Assembly: GCA_014896375.1 (NCBI GenBank)
Contig: JADBKN010000046.1
Coordinates: 1 to 64,000 of the forward strand
Reading direction: 5' to 3'
Length of the DNA: 64,000 nucleotides
Origin: Bacillota bacterium
GTDB lineage: Bacteria > Bacillota > Sulfobacillia > RBS10-35 > Bu92
Below are positions 23,855-33,317 of the stretch, piece by piece. A model generated the notes under the pieces. The model searched no databases. It had not been told where the DNA came from and saw only the letters and a list, made by a program, of their open reading frames with translations. Made by a program: the position numbers and the translations under genes. Positions within the stretch are counted from its first letter, which is position 1; each line of letters begins with the position of its first letter.

Positions 23855-25938
23855 TGGCGCCCCGGTCGTTCGGCGTCGTTTCCCGCGGCTCATGGGTGAG
23901 GCAAGCGCTCGTCGCGGCCGTGGTCAAGCTCAATCCTGTCCATCAGGTACGTAACCCTGTGATGTTCGTCGTAGAGGTCGGGGGAATCCTTACCACCGTC
24001 TTGTGGGTGCAAGCGTGGACCGGTCGGGGAGAGGCGCCGGCGAGCTTCATCGGTCAGGTGACGCTCTGGCTATGGTTCACTGTGCTGTTCGCCAACTTCG
24101 CCGAGGCATTGGCTGAGGGACGTGGAAAGGCCCACGCGGAAGCTCTGCGCCGCACGCGGCGGGACGTGATGGCTAGGCGCCTTCAAAGCCCTGAGCGCGA
24201 CTCTCCGTATGAGGTGGTACCTGCGCAGGATCTTCGTAAGGGCGAATTCGTGCTCGTCGAAGCGGGAGACATCGTCCCCGTGGACGGTGAGGCGGTGCTC
24301 GGGGTTGCTGCCGTTGACGAAAGCGCCATAACAGGAGAGAGCGCACCCGTAATTCGGGAGTCCGGCGGTGACCGAAGCGCTGTCACGGGAGGTACGCGTA
24401 TCCTCAGCGACTGGCTGGTCATTCGCGTCACCGCGAACCCTGGTGAGACATTCCTGGACCACATGATCGCTTTAGTAGAAGGGGCCAGGCGCAAAAAGAC
24501 GCCCAACGAGGTCGCGCTCGGTGTCCTCCTTACCAGCTTTACGATCGTCTTCCTGCTGGTCTGCGCGACGTTGCTGCCCATCTCAAGCCACAGCGCCATG
24601 GCCGCGGGACGGGGGACCACTGTGCCCCTGACCATGCTGGTGGCTCTCTTGGTTGCCCTCATCCCCACGACCATCGGTGGCCTGTTAAGTGCCATAGGAA
24701 TCGCTGGAATGAATCGTCTAGTCAAGCGCAACGTGCTGGCGCTATCCGGGCGGGCCATTGAGGCAGCCGGAGACGTGGACGTCCTGCTTCTCGACAAGAC
24801 GGGCACGATTACACTGGGCAATCGCCAAGCGGTGGCCTTCCTCCCAGCCACCGGATTGGACGAGAAGACGCTGGCGGAGGCCGCCCAGCTGGCGTCGCTG
24901 GCGGACGAAACGCCGGAGGGTCGGAGCATCGTGGTACTGGCCAAAGAACGGCACGGGTTGCGGGCGCGTGATCTGCAGGCTACAGGGGCGGTGTTCGTTC
25001 CGTTCACGGCACACACCCGAATGAGCGGGGTCGACCTACCCGGGCGCCAGATCCGCAAAGGAGCGGCCGACGCCATCCGCGCTTGGGTGGGTGGAAGCCT
25101 GCCAGCGGATATCGAGGCCACCGTACGCGAAATTGCGACCGGCGGCGGCACACCCTTGGTGGTGGCGGAGGCGGGGGATGGCGGGCGGCGGGTCCTGGGA
25201 GTGGTCCACCTCAAGGATGTGGTCAAGGGCGGCATCCGTGAGCGTTTCGAGCAACTGCGCCGGATCGGCATTCAGACGGTGATGATCACTGGGGACAACC
25301 CTTTGACTGCGGCCGCGATCGCAGCAGAGTCGGGCGTCGATGACTTCCTGGCGGAGGCTAAGCCGGAGGATAAGCTGCGGTTGATCCGTGAACTCCAGGC
25401 TCAGGGCCACATCGTCGCTATGACTGGGGACGGGACGAATGACGCGCCCGCGTTGGCACAGGCGGACGTGGCGGTGGCCATGAATACTGGAACCCAAGCG
25501 GCCAAGGAAGCGGCCAACATGATCGATTTAGACAGCAATCCGACCAAGCTCATCGACATCGTCGAAGTCGGCAAACAGCTCTTGATGACTCGGGGTGCGC
25601 TGACCACCTTCAGCCTTGCCAATGACATCGCGAAGTATTTTGCCATCATACCGGCCATGTTTGCACCCATCTATCCGGAGCTGAAGGTTCTCAACTTAAT
25701 GGCCTTACACAATCCCGCGAGTGCTATCCTCTCCGCCATTATATTTAACGCGCTCATCATTCCGGCGCTGATCCCCATTGCCCTGCGCGGAGTTCGCTAT
25801 CGCGCATTGGACGCTGGGGCGCTACTGCGTCAGAATCTACTGGTTTACGGGTTGGGCGGCGTGGCGGTGCCCTTTCTAGGCATAAAGGTCATCGATTGGA
25901 TTGTGGTCGCACTCGGGATGGTCGGGTGGGGAGGATAA
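23854..25938 (+). CDS. kdpB: K+-transporting P-type ATPase subunit B
   Basis: The catalytic P-type ATPase of the Kdp pump (694 residues). The phosphorylation site is [15 protein letters not shown], the actuator loop is [16 protein letters not shown], and the hinge is [23 protein letters not shown] 23854 shares a base with the kdpA stop (TGATG), so translation is coupled. Upstream frame extension is not needed, as GGGGAGG lies at 23839-23845. Confidence 0.97.
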   Translation: MAPRSFGVVSRGSWVRQALVAAVVKLNPVHQVRNPVMFVVEVGGILTTVLWVQAWTGRGEAPASFIGQVTLWLWFTVLFANFAEALAEGRGKAHAEALRRTRRDVMARRLQSPERDSPYEVVPAQDLRKGEFVLVEAGDIVPVDGEAVLGVAAVDESAITGESAPVIRESGGDRSAVTGGTRILSDWLVIRVTANPGETFLDHMIALVEGARRKKTPNEVALGVLLTSFTIVFLLVCATLLPISSHSAMAAGRGTTVPLTMLVALLVALIPTTIGGLLSAIGIAGMNRLVKRNVLALSGRAIEAAGDVDVLLLDKTGTITLGNRQAVAFLPATGLDEKTLAEAAQLASLADETPEGRSIVVLAKERHGLRARDLQATGAVFVPFTAHTRMSGVDLPGRQIRKGAADAIRAWVGGSLPADIEATVREIATGGGTPLVVAEAGDGGRRVLGVVHLKDVVKGGIRERFEQLRRIGIQTVMITGDNPLTAAAIAAESGVDDFLAEAKPEDKLRLIRELQAQGHIVAMTGDGTNDAPALAQADVAVAMNTGTQAAKEAANMIDLDSNPTKLIDIVEVGKQLLMTRGALTTFSLANDIAKYFAIIPAMFAPIYPELKVLNLMALHNPASAILSAIIFNALIIPALIPIALRGVRYRALDAGALLRQNLLVYGLGGVAVPFLGIKVIDWIVVALGMVGWGG

Positions 25939-25944
25939 GCGGAA

Positions 25945-26508
25945 GTGTGGACAGCACTACGAATGTTTCTAGCCCTAACGGTGTTGACCGGCATGGTCTA
26001 CCCGATCGTCGTCACGACCCTGGCACAGGCTCTGTTCCCTCAACAGGCCGAGGGCAGCCTGGTGGTACGGCAGGGCGAAATTGTGGGCTCCAAGTTGATC
26101 GGGCAGCCTTTTTCCGATCCTCGCTACTTTTGGCCACGCCCGTCGGCCACGCCCGGTGTGCCCTATAACTCTCTATCGTCGGCGGCCTCCAATCTGGGCC
26201 CAACAAACCGGCGGCTGATCCAGGAGGTCGGTCTTCGTGCCGCTTCCTGGCGTGCCGCGGACCCAGATACGCCTAGCCCCGTGCCGGCGGACCTTGTGAC
26301 AGCGTCCGCCAGTGGGCTCGATCCGCATATCAGTGTGCAGGGCGCTCTCTACCAAGCGCGGCGGGTGGCGAGGGCGCGCGGGCTCCCAGAGGAAGTTGTG
26401 CGGGATCTTGTACTCCGTCATGTTGAATCCCGTGCCCTAGGCCTTTTCGGTGAGCCGCGAGTGAACGTGCTATTGTTGAACCTACAGCTCGATCGGCTCG
26501 GCCGATAG
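25945..26508 (+). CDS. kdpC: K+-transporting ATPase subunit C
   Basis: A membrane-anchored assembly and ATP-binding helper subunit, 187 residues. One N-terminal helix (LRMFLALTVLTGMVYPIVVT) is followed by the family's GSKLIGQPFSDPRYFWPRPS, YNSLSSAASNLGPTN and SGLDPHISVQGALYQARRVA. GTG 25945 lies 6 bases after kdpB, with a GGAGG site at 25929-25933. Confidence 0.96.
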   Translation: MWTALRMFLALTVLTGMVYPIVVTTLAQALFPQQAEGSLVVRQGEIVGSKLIGQPFSDPRYFWPRPSATPGVPYNSLSSAASNLGPTNRRLIQEVGLRAASWRAADPDTPSPVPADLVTASASGLDPHISVQGALYQARRVARARGLPEEVVRDLVLRHVESRALGLFGEPRVNVLLLNLQLDRLGR

Positions 26509-26521
26509 GAGGGCCGGTGAT

Positions 26522-29224
26522 TTGGAACGCGACGAGCGCCCGAACACGGAGGATCTGCTCGAGGCCGCACAAATGGAAGAGGAGGCGCGGCACCGCGGCA
26601 GGCTCAAGATCTTCTTCGGCTACGCCGCTGGAGTGGGCAAGACGTATGCCATGCTTGAGGCCGCGCGCCAGCGCAAGAACGAGGGCGCTGACGTAGTCGT
26701 CGGCTATGTCGAGACACATGGACGGAAAGAGACGGAGGCCCTACTCGACGGTCTGGAAATCATCCCCCGGCGCAGGGTGCCCTACCGCAACGTGGCCCTT
26801 GAAGAGATGGACCTCGACGCCATTCTTGAGCGCCGGCCCGAGCTGGTGTTGGTGGATGAGCTGGCCCACACCAACGCCCCCGGTTCTCGCCACCTTAAGC
26901 GTTACCAGGATGTGGAGGAGCTCCTGAGCGCCGGCATTCACGTGTACACGACGCTCAATGTTCAGCATTTGGAGAGTTTTAACGATGTTGTGGCTCAGAT
27001 TACTGGAATCCGCGTGCGGGAGACGGTCCCAGACCGGATTTTCGACAAGGCGGACGAGATCGAGCTCATCGACCTGCCTCCGGAGGAACTCCTGCAACGC
27101 CTTAAGGAAGGCAAAGTATACATTCCCGAACAAGCGGAGCGAGCCATACGTAAGTTCTTCCGGCCCGGGAATCTGCTGGCTTTGAGGGAGCTGGCGCTGC
27201 GGCGGACGGCGCAGCGTGTGGACCGGCAGATGAGGGCCTATATGGTGACGCACGGCATCCCGGGCCCGTGGCCGGCAGCCGAACGGGTTCTGGTTTGCTT
27301 GGGGCCAACACCTATGGCGGAGCAGCTCGTACGGACGGCACATCGGCTGGCGGCACATCTGGATGCCGAGTGGTTTGCCCTCCACGTGGATACACCGGCG
27401 GACCGGGAGCGGCCGCCCGCTGAGCAGGACCTGGTACGCCGCGCTTTGAGACTCGCGGAGGAGTTGGGCGGCAAGGCGGTCACTGTGCCTGGGCTGGATG
27501 TGGCCGCGGAGATCATCCATTACGCCAAGGCTCATAACATCACGAAGATCGTGCTGGGGAAGTCCCCCGGATCCCGTTGGCGCGAGGTGCTGAGGACATC
27601 AATCGTCGACCATATCCTGCAGCACAGCGATCACGTGGATGTGCATATCATCAGCGCCCGAGGTGATGCGTTTCGGAGGACACGATGGCGCGTCGGCCGC
27701 ACGTCGGGAACCCTCCGGGGGGTCCTGGCCGGCAGTGCCCTGGTGGCGGCTGTGACGGTGGCGGGGCACCTGGCGCTCGGCCATATTGTGCCAGTAAACC
27801 TTGTTATGTTCTATCTGCTCGCGGTCGTCATCGCGGGTTTGTGCTGGGGACAGGCATCGGCGGTAGTGGCCTCATTGCTCGGTGTTCTCGCCTTCGATTA
27901 CTTCTTTGTGCCGCCCAGGTTGAGCTTCGGAGTCTCTGATGCCCAATACCTGATCACGTTTGCTGGGCTCCTCACAGTGGCGCTGACGGTAGGTTCCTTG
28001 ACGGGCAGGCTGCGAGAGCAAGTCGAGCTGGCACGGCAGCGGGAGCGGGAGAACGCCATGGTTTACGATCTGACCCGCGCACTGGTCGCTGCCCAGACGG
28101 TGGATGAGATCGCCCGCATTGTGGTGCGGGAGTTAGAGCGGTCGGGCTGGCAGGCGGCGGTACTCCTTCCGGATGGGGGCGCACTGCGAGCTGTGACGGC
28201 GAGTCCGGGCCTGCATCTTGACGACAAGGAAAACGCTGCGGCGAACTGGACATATCGCTACGGCCAGCCCTCTGGACGAGGGGAGAAGACCCTTCCCGGC
28301 ACCCGGGCGCGCTACCTGCCACTGCGTGGGGGGAAAGGTGTGCTCGGCACGCTGGCAGTGGCGGGCGTGGGAGAGGCGGAGATCCAGAGCCCCGGGCACC
28401 GCCGCGTTCTGGACGCATTGGCTGCCCAGGTCGCCACAGCCATCGAGAGGGCGCAGCTGGCTGAGGAAGCGCGGCGTGCACAACTGGCCTCGGAAGCGGA
28501 GCGTCTGTATGCCATCCTACTGAACTCCGTCTCCCACGACCTGCGCACGCCGCTCGCCACCATCATCGGCGCATTGTCGGCGCTGACCCGGGCGAAGCAC
28601 ACGCCAGCCGATCCAGAGTGGAGTGAGCTCCTCGAAACTGCACGTGAGGAAGCTGATCGCCTGAACCGGCTCGTCGGGAACCTTCTCGATATCACGCGGT
28701 TGCAGGCGGGGCGCCCGCAATTGCTATTGGACTGGTGTGACCTGGAAGACGTCGTCAGCCACGCTCTCGAACAGATGACGCCGTACCTCAAGGACCGGCC
28801 GGTGCGGGTGCTCTCGGACGCCGGGTTGCCGCTCGTTCGTGCCGACCAGGGTCTGATGACACAAGTGCTGATCAACCTATTGGACAACGCGGCAAAATAC
28901 TCGCCCCCAGGGAGTCCGATCGAGATTTCTCTGAGGAAGGGAAACGGCGAGGTGCACGTTCAGATCGCGGACCGGGGGCAAGGCATCCCGGAGCAGCACC
29001 GGGAGCGTGTGTTCGAGAAGTTCTATCGGGTGGAACAGCCCGGTAGCCCACCGGGCACCGGCTTGGGCCTCGCCATTTGTAAGACAGCGGTGGAGGCCCA
29101 CGGTGGACACATTTGGTTGGAACCACGTCCGCGCGGGGGCACGGTGGTGACCTTCTCCCTTCCGGCGGCCAGGGGAAAGGAGGTAGAGCAGGGCGATGAC
29201 ACGCACGGCGACTCAGCGGGGTGA
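26522..29224 (+). CDS. kdpD: osmosensitive K+ sensor histidine kinase
   Basis: A full-length KdpD of 900 residues. In order: an N-terminal KdpD domain with Walker A FFGYAAGVGKTYAML (about residue 30), a Usp domain (LVCLGPTPMAEQLVRTAHRL), four membrane helices (about 400-500), a GAF-like region, HisKA with SVSHDLRTPLATIIG, and an ATPase domain with LLDNAAKYSPPG and GTGLGLAICK. TTG 26522 is the start, with TAGGAGGG upstream. It phosphorylates KdpE when K+ is limiting. Its end overlaps kdpE by 29 bases. Confidence 0.96.
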   Translation: MERDERPNTEDLLEAAQMEEEARHRGRLKIFFGYAAGVGKTYAMLEAARQRKNEGADVVVGYVETHGRKETEALLDGLEIIPRRRVPYRNVALEEMDLDAILERRPELVLVDELAHTNAPGSRHLKRYQDVEELLSAGIHVYTTLNVQHLESFNDVVAQITGIRVRETVPDRIFDKADEIELIDLPPEELLQRLKEGKVYIPEQAERAIRKFFRPGNLLALRELALRRTAQRVDRQMRAYMVTHGIPGPWPAAERVLVCLGPTPMAEQLVRTAHRLAAHLDAEWFALHVDTPADRERPPAEQDLVRRALRLAEELGGKAVTVPGLDVAAEIIHYAKAHNITKIVLGKSPGSRWREVLRTSIVDHILQHSDHVDVHIISARGDAFRRTRWRVGRTSGTLRGVLAGSALVAAVTVAGHLALGHIVPVNLVMFYLLAVVIAGLCWGQASAVVASLLGVLAFDYFFVPPRLSFGVSDAQYLITFAGLLTVALTVGSLTGRLREQVELARQRERENAMVYDLTRALVAAQTVDEIARIVVRELERSGWQAAVLLPDGGALRAVTASPGLHLDDKENAAANWTYRYGQPSGRGEKTLPGTRARYLPLRGGKGVLGTLAVAGVGEAEIQSPGHRRVLDALAAQVATAIERAQLAEEARRAQLASEAERLYAILLNSVSHDLRTPLATIIGALSALTRAKHTPADPEWSELLETAREEADRLNRLVGNLLDITRLQAGRPQLLLDWCDLEDVVSHALEQMTPYLKDRPVRVLSDAGLPLVRADQGLMTQVLINLLDNAAKYSPPGSPIEISLRKGNGEVHVQIADRGQGIPEQHRERVFEKFYRVEQPGSPPGTGLGLAICKTAVEAHGGHIWLEPRPRGGTVVTFSLPAARGKEVEQGDDTHGDSAG

Positions 29225-29927
29225 AGACAATCGACTCGCCCGAGTGCTGGTGGTGGACGACGAGCGGCCGATGCGGCGTCTTCTACGCGTGGTACTGGCG
29301 GGCGAGGGGTATGAGGTACTGGAGGCAGAGGATGCCAGCACAGCCGTTCGCACGGCCGCGGCGGACCGACCAGATGCCATCATTCTCGATCTGGGACTGC
29401 CGGACGGCGACGGTATTGAGGTGATCGAGCGCGTGCGCGAGTGGTCTGCTGTACCCATCATCGTGTTGTCCGTGCGCGACCAAGAACGGGAGAAGATCCG
29501 CGCGTTGGACGCGGGCGCCGATGACTATTTGACCAAGCCTTTTGGGACTGGTGAGCTCCTAGCGCGCCTAAGGGCTGCTCTCCGGCGCATCGTGCGGACG
29601 GCCGATGAACCCGTGGTCACGCTGGGGGACCTTGCGGTTGATGTGGTCCGGCGCAGGGTCACGGTCCGTGGCCAGGAAGTGCACTTGACGAGTACTGAAT
29701 ACACACTCCTCAAGACCTTGGCCGTCAATGCAGGCAAGGTGATGACGCACAGGCAGCTGCTGCGTGCTGTTTGGGGCCCCGGGTACGAGGACGCCGTGCA
29801 CTTACTACGGGTGAACATGAGCAATCTTCGGCGCAAGATCGAGCCGGATCCCGTCAAACCGTGCTACCTGATCACGGAACCGGGGGTGGGTTACCGCCTG
29901 CGGGAGGCTCCGCAGACGGGTCAGTAA
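29196..29927 (+). CDS. kdpE: Kdp response regulator (OmpR family)
   Basis: An OmpR/PhoB-type regulator, 243 residues. The receiver has the acidic pair VVDDERPM, the phospho-Asp in AIILDLGLPDGDG and Lys in YLTKPFGTGELLAR. The winged-helix DNA-binding domain follows (LTSTEYTLLKTLAVNAGKVM to VGYRLREAP). It activates the kdp promoter. It is the last gene of the kdp block and ends about 40 bases before the IS110-like stem-loop. Confidence 0.95.
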   Translation: MTRTATQRGEDNRLARVLVVDDERPMRRLLRVVLAGEGYEVLEAEDASTAVRTAAADRPDAIILDLGLPDGDGIEVIERVREWSAVPIIVLSVRDQEREKIRALDAGADDYLTKPFGTGELLARLRAALRRIVRTADEPVVTLGDLAVDVVRRRVTVRGQEVHLTSTEYTLLKTLAVNAGKVMTHRQLLRAVWGPGYEDAVHLLRVNMSNLRRKIEPDPVKPCYLITEPGVGYRLREAPQTGQ

Positions 29928-29968
29928 ACATTCCTGTGGGCGCTAAGAGAGCGGGTTTGAGCAGAGGA

Positions 29969-30046
29969 AGACCGCCTCAGTAGGATGGGACTTGCCACGG
30001 GTCAAAGCCCTCACTAAAAAGTCCCATCGAGCAAGGGAGGCGGTCT
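29969..30046 (+). repeat. two-tier inverted repeat at IS110 left end
   Basis: Outer arms AGACCGCCTC (29969-29978) and its complement at 30037-30046; inner arms GATGGGACT (29984-29992) and its complement at 30020-30028. Both are perfect. The apical loop is about 27 bases. Confidence 0.8.
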
Positions 30047-30291
30047 ACATGAAGCGTAAGGCATACGAGCGGCTGAATCAAAGGGTGGCCCGCATCCGGC
30101 CCACGACGCTGGTGGTGGGCATCGACATCGCCAAGAAGCGCCATGCCGCGCAGGCGGTGGACTTTCGCGGTGTAGTGCTCAATCACCGTGCTCACGTGTT
30201 TGCCAACAGCGAAAAGGGGTTTGAGTGCTTCGAGGCCTGGATTCGCGACTTACAAGCCGAACACGGCATGGACGACGTCGTGGTGGGCCTA
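29969..30291 (+). mobile_element. IS110-family insertion sequence remnant
   Basis: The left end survives: a long stem-loop (29969-30046), a strong GGGAGG ribosome site, and the first 80 codons of the transposase. The remainder and the right end are missing, because the sequence departs from the family at about 30291. IS110 elements keep a structured non-coding RNA at this end that guides target choice (bridge/seek RNA), so the stem-loop may be its relic. It marks the downstream border of the lower-GC kdp block. Confidence 0.75.
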
Positions 30292-30402
30292 AATCACCAT
30301 CCGTCGCCACCTCTTGCTCCGGTCGGCTGCGCACACGGCCGCTCAAGGTCTATCCGAGAGGACAGAGAGACTCACCACACACCGACCAGCTTGGAGCCTT
30401 GA
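30049..30402 (+). pseudogene. truncated IS110-family transposase
   Basis: From ATG 30049 the frame reads as an IS110 DEDD transposase N-terminus: TTLVVGIDIAKKRHAAQAVD (first catalytic Asp), then ANSEKGFECFEAWI and MDDVVVGL. At 30291 the expected EPTGHYW motif with the catalytic Glu is replaced by unrelated residues until a stop at 30402. The protein would be inactive. Confidence 0.85.
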
Positions 30403-30463
30403 CCGCGTTGACACCGCGCAGCCCCTTGTGTAGCATTCAAGCCAAACTCCATACCGCTGGATT

Positions 30464-30588
30464 CTCTTATCCAGAGAGGCGGAGGGAGACGGCCCGATGA
30501 AGCCCGGCAACCGGCCTTGCCGCGCGGCACGTTCGCGGCGGGGTGGCGGTGCCAACTCCGGCGCGGCTGCGCCCGCGCGAGATGAGAG
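30464..30588 (+). promoter_or_regulatory. SAM-I riboswitch (S box)
   Basis: P1 strands CTCTTAT (30464-30470) and ATGAGAG (30582-30588). In between lie the conserved CCAGAGAGGCGGAGGGA, CGGCCCGATGAAGCCCGGCA with the CCGG kink-turn partner, and GGTGCCAACTCCGGCG. It precedes metY-metX and should turn them off at high S-adenosylmethionine. Confidence 0.95.
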
Positions 30589-30616
30589 GAGGCCTGCATG
30601 GCGGTTCAGCGTGCGA

Positions 30617-30642
30617 CCTCTTCCATCGGAAGGGGTTTTTTT
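30617..30642 (+). terminator. SAM riboswitch terminator
   Basis: An 8-bp stem (30617-30624 with 30628-30635) and seven T residues (30636-30642), 50 bases before the metY GTG. Confidence 0.85.
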
Positions 30643-30693
30643 GTGGGGAGATCCAGCGGCCACTCTGGGGAGCCTGGAGGAGGCCGTTCCACC

Positions 30694-31995
30694 GTGACGA
30701 TCGAACACGTTCACCTCGACACCCTCGCCGTCCACGCCGGGCAGAAGCCCGACCCCGCCACCAAGGCGCGCGCCGTGCCGATCTACGCCACCACCTCGTA
30801 CGTCTTCGACAGCGCCGAGCACGCCGCGAACCTCTTCGCCCTGAAGGAGTTCGGCAACATCTACACGCGCATCATGAACCCCACGACCGACGTGTTCGAG
30901 CAGCGCCTCGCCGCCCTTGAAGGCGGTGTGGGGGCGCTGGCCACGGCCTCGGGGCAGGCGGCGATCACCTTTGCCGTGCTCAACATCGCCAGGGCCGGCG
31001 AGAACATCGTCTCGGCCACAAGCCTCTATGGCGGCACGTGGAACCTCTTCGTCCACACGCTGCCGCGCCTCGGCGTGCAGGTGAAGCTCGTCGACCCGTC
31101 CGACCCGCAGAACTTCGCGCGCGCCATCGATGAGCGCACGAAGGCCGTGTACATCGAGGCGATCGGCAACCCGAAGCTCGACGTGCCGGATTTCGAGGCG
31201 ATCGCGGACGTCGCCCACCGGCGCGGCATCCCCTTGATCGTCGACGCCACCTTCCTCACCCCGGCCCTCTTCCGGCCGTTTGAGCACGGCGCGGACATCG
31301 TTGTCCACTCCGCGACGAAGTTCATCGGCGGGCACGGGACGGCCATCGGCGGCGTGATCGTCGACGGCGGCCGCTTCGACTGGACGGGGAGCGGCAGGTT
31401 CCCGGAGCTCACGCAGCCGGACCCGACCTACCATGGCGTCGTCTACACGGAGGCGTTCGGCCCGGCGGCGTACATCGTGAAGGCGCGCGTCCAGCTTCTA
31501 CGCGACCTCGGTGCCTGCCTCTCGCCCTTCAACAGTTTCCTCTTCCTCCAGGGCCTGGAGACGCTCGGCCTCCGCATGAAGCGCCACTCGGAGAACGCCC
31601 TCGCGGTCGCCGAGTGGTTGGCGGAACACCCCGGCGTCATGTGGGTGAACTATCCAGGCCTTCCTTCCCACCCGGATCACGCGCGCGCCCGGCGCTACTT
31701 CCCGGAGGGGCAGGGCGCCATCCTTACGTTCGGCGTGAAGGGCGGCTACGAGGCCGCCAAGGAGGTCGTCGACCGCGTGGAGCTCTTCTCCCACCTCGCC
31801 AACGTGGGGGACGCGAAGTCGCTCATCATCCACCCGGCTTCGACGACGCACTCGCAGCTCACGGCCGCCGAGCAGCTGGAGGCGGGCGTGACGCCGGACA
31901 TGATCCGGCTTTCGATCGGCCTCGAGGACGTGCGCGACCTCATCGCCGACCTCGACCAGGCGCTCAAGGCCGCGGGGCAGGCAGAGACGGCGTGA
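30694..31995 (+). CDS. metY: O-acetylhomoserine sulfhydrylase
   Basis: A PLP enzyme making homocysteine from O-acetylhomoserine and sulfide (433 residues). The PLP lysine is in [19 protein letters not shown], and [20 protein letters not shown] and [15 protein letters not shown] are family hallmarks. The start is GTG 30694 with GGAGGAGG 10 bases upstream. An ATG at 30598 in the same frame would put the start before the riboswitch terminator and cannot be used normally. metX follows after 11 bases, so sulfide assimilation into homocysteine is encoded as one SAM-controlled unit. Confidence 0.95.
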   Translation: MTIEHVHLDTLAVHAGQKPDPATKARAVPIYATTSYVFDSAEHAANLFALKEFGNIYTRIMNPTTDVFEQRLAALEGGVGALATASGQAAITFAVLNIARAGENIVSATSLYGGTWNLFVHTLPRLGVQVKLVDPSDPQNFARAIDERTKAVYIEAIGNPKLDVPDFEAIADVAHRRGIPLIVDATFLTPALFRPFEHGADIVVHSATKFIGGHGTAIGGVIVDGGRFDWTGSGRFPELTQPDPTYHGVVYTEAFGPAAYIVKARVQLLRDLGACLSPFNSFLFLQGLETLGLRMKRHSENALAVAEWLAEHPGVMWVNYPGLPSHPDHARARRYFPEGQGAILTFGVKGGYEAAKEVVDRVELFSHLANVGDAKSLIIHPASTTHSQLTAAEQLEAGVTPDMIRLSIGLEDVRDLIADLDQALKAAGQAETA

Positions 31996-32006
31996 GGAGG
32001 AGACCC

Positions 32007-33269
32007 GTGCGCGCCGGCGCCGTGCCACGCAAGGCGGTGCGCACGGACCGCCTTCCGCCCGACCTGCGAGTGCTGCGCGTCGCGGGTCAGGGGGAGTTCG
32101 CGCTGGAGAGCGGGGCGCGCTTCGGGCCGGTCGAGCTGGCCTACCAGACGTGGGGCGCATACGACCCGCACGCCTTTGACGGCGCGGGCAACGCCGTGCT
32201 CGTCTGCCACGCGCTCACCGGAGACAGCGACGCGCCCGGCTGGTGGCCGGGAGTGGTGGGGCCCGGGGGAGCGCTCGACCCCTCCCGCCACTTCATCATC
32301 TGCAGCAACGTGCTGGGCGGCTGCCGCGGCTCCACGGGCCCGGGGAGCCCGGACCCGGAGACCGGTCGCCCCTACGGCCTGCACTTCCCCGTCATCACCG
32401 TCGGGGACATCGTCCGCGCCCAGGCGCGGCTCCTCGACGCGCTGGGCGTGGAGCGCCTGGCGCTGGTGACGGGCGGCTCCCTTGGAGGCATGCAGGCGCT
32501 GGCGTGGGCGCTGCTCTTCCCGGAGCGCCTGGCCGCGGCCGTGGTGATGGCCGCGCCGTGGGCGGCGTCGCCGATGTCGATCGCCTGGAACGAGGTGGGC
32601 CGGCAGGCGATCCTCCTCGACCCGGACTTCGCCGGCGGCGACTACGCGCCCGGCGGCGGGCCGGCGCGCGGGCTGGCCGTGGCGCGCATGCTGGCCATGA
32701 CCACCTACCGGAGCGGGGAGAGCTTCTGGCTGCGCCACGGCCGCGCCGAGGTGCCGGCCGGCGAGGATCCCGTGGCCGCGCGGCTCGGCGCCTACGCCAC
32801 GCAGAGCCCCGCCGGCCACCCCTTCGGGCTGCGCTTCCAGATCGAGAGCTACCTCCACTACCAGGGAGAGAAGCTCGTCCGCCGCTACGACGCCAACACC
32901 TACCTCTACCTCACGCGCGCCATGGACCTCTTCGACGGGGACCGCCTCGCGGCGCAGGGGGCGGAGCGGCGCGCGGCCGCCGCGGCGCGCGGCCACCTGC
33001 CGGCCGTGCTGGCCGTCGGCATCGACAGCGACATCCTCTACACGGCCGAGGAGGTGCGAGAGGTGGCCGGCCGCCTGCGGCTCCTCGGCTACCCGGCGGA
33101 CTACCGCGAGATCCGCAGCCCCCACGGGCACGACGCCTTCCTCATCGAGGCGGACGAGGCGGCCGCCTGCGTGGCCCAGGGGCTTGAGGCCGCGACGCGC
33201 GGCCCGGCCGTGGCGCGCGGCCCGGCCGTGGCCCACTGGGCGCACCGCGGCAACGCCTGGGGCGTGTAG
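32007..33269 (+). CDS. metX: homoserine O-acetyltransferase
   Basis: An alpha/beta-hydrolase acyltransferase (420 residues) that acetylates homoserine to feed MetY. Nucleophile elbow VTGGSLGGMQALAWALLF; VLVCHALTGDSDAPGWW near the N-terminus; C-terminal acid in VGIDSDILYTAEEVRE and His in SPHGHDAFLIEADE. GTG 32007 has AGGAGGAG 5 bases upstream. The C-terminus ends in a short GPAVARGPAVA repeat that looks like a small duplication. Confidence 0.95.
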   Translation: MRAGAVPRKAVRTDRLPPDLRVLRVAGQGEFALESGARFGPVELAYQTWGAYDPHAFDGAGNAVLVCHALTGDSDAPGWWPGVVGPGGALDPSRHFIICSNVLGGCRGSTGPGSPDPETGRPYGLHFPVITVGDIVRAQARLLDALGVERLALVTGGSLGGMQALAWALLFPERLAAAVVMAAPWAASPMSIAWNEVGRQAILLDPDFAGGDYAPGGGPARGLAVARMLAMTTYRSGESFWLRHGRAEVPAGEDPVAARLGAYATQSPAGHPFGLRFQIESYLHYQGEKLVRRYDANTYLYLTRAMDLFDGDRLAAQGAERRAAAAARGHLPAVLAVGIDSDILYTAEEVREVAGRLRLLGYPADYREIRSPHGHDAFLIEADEAAACVAQGLEAATRGPAVARGPAVAHWAHRGNAWGV

Positions 33270-33317
33270 GCGAAAGGCCCCGCGGGGGCGAATCCGTCCC
33301 GTGGAGGGGATGCGCCC

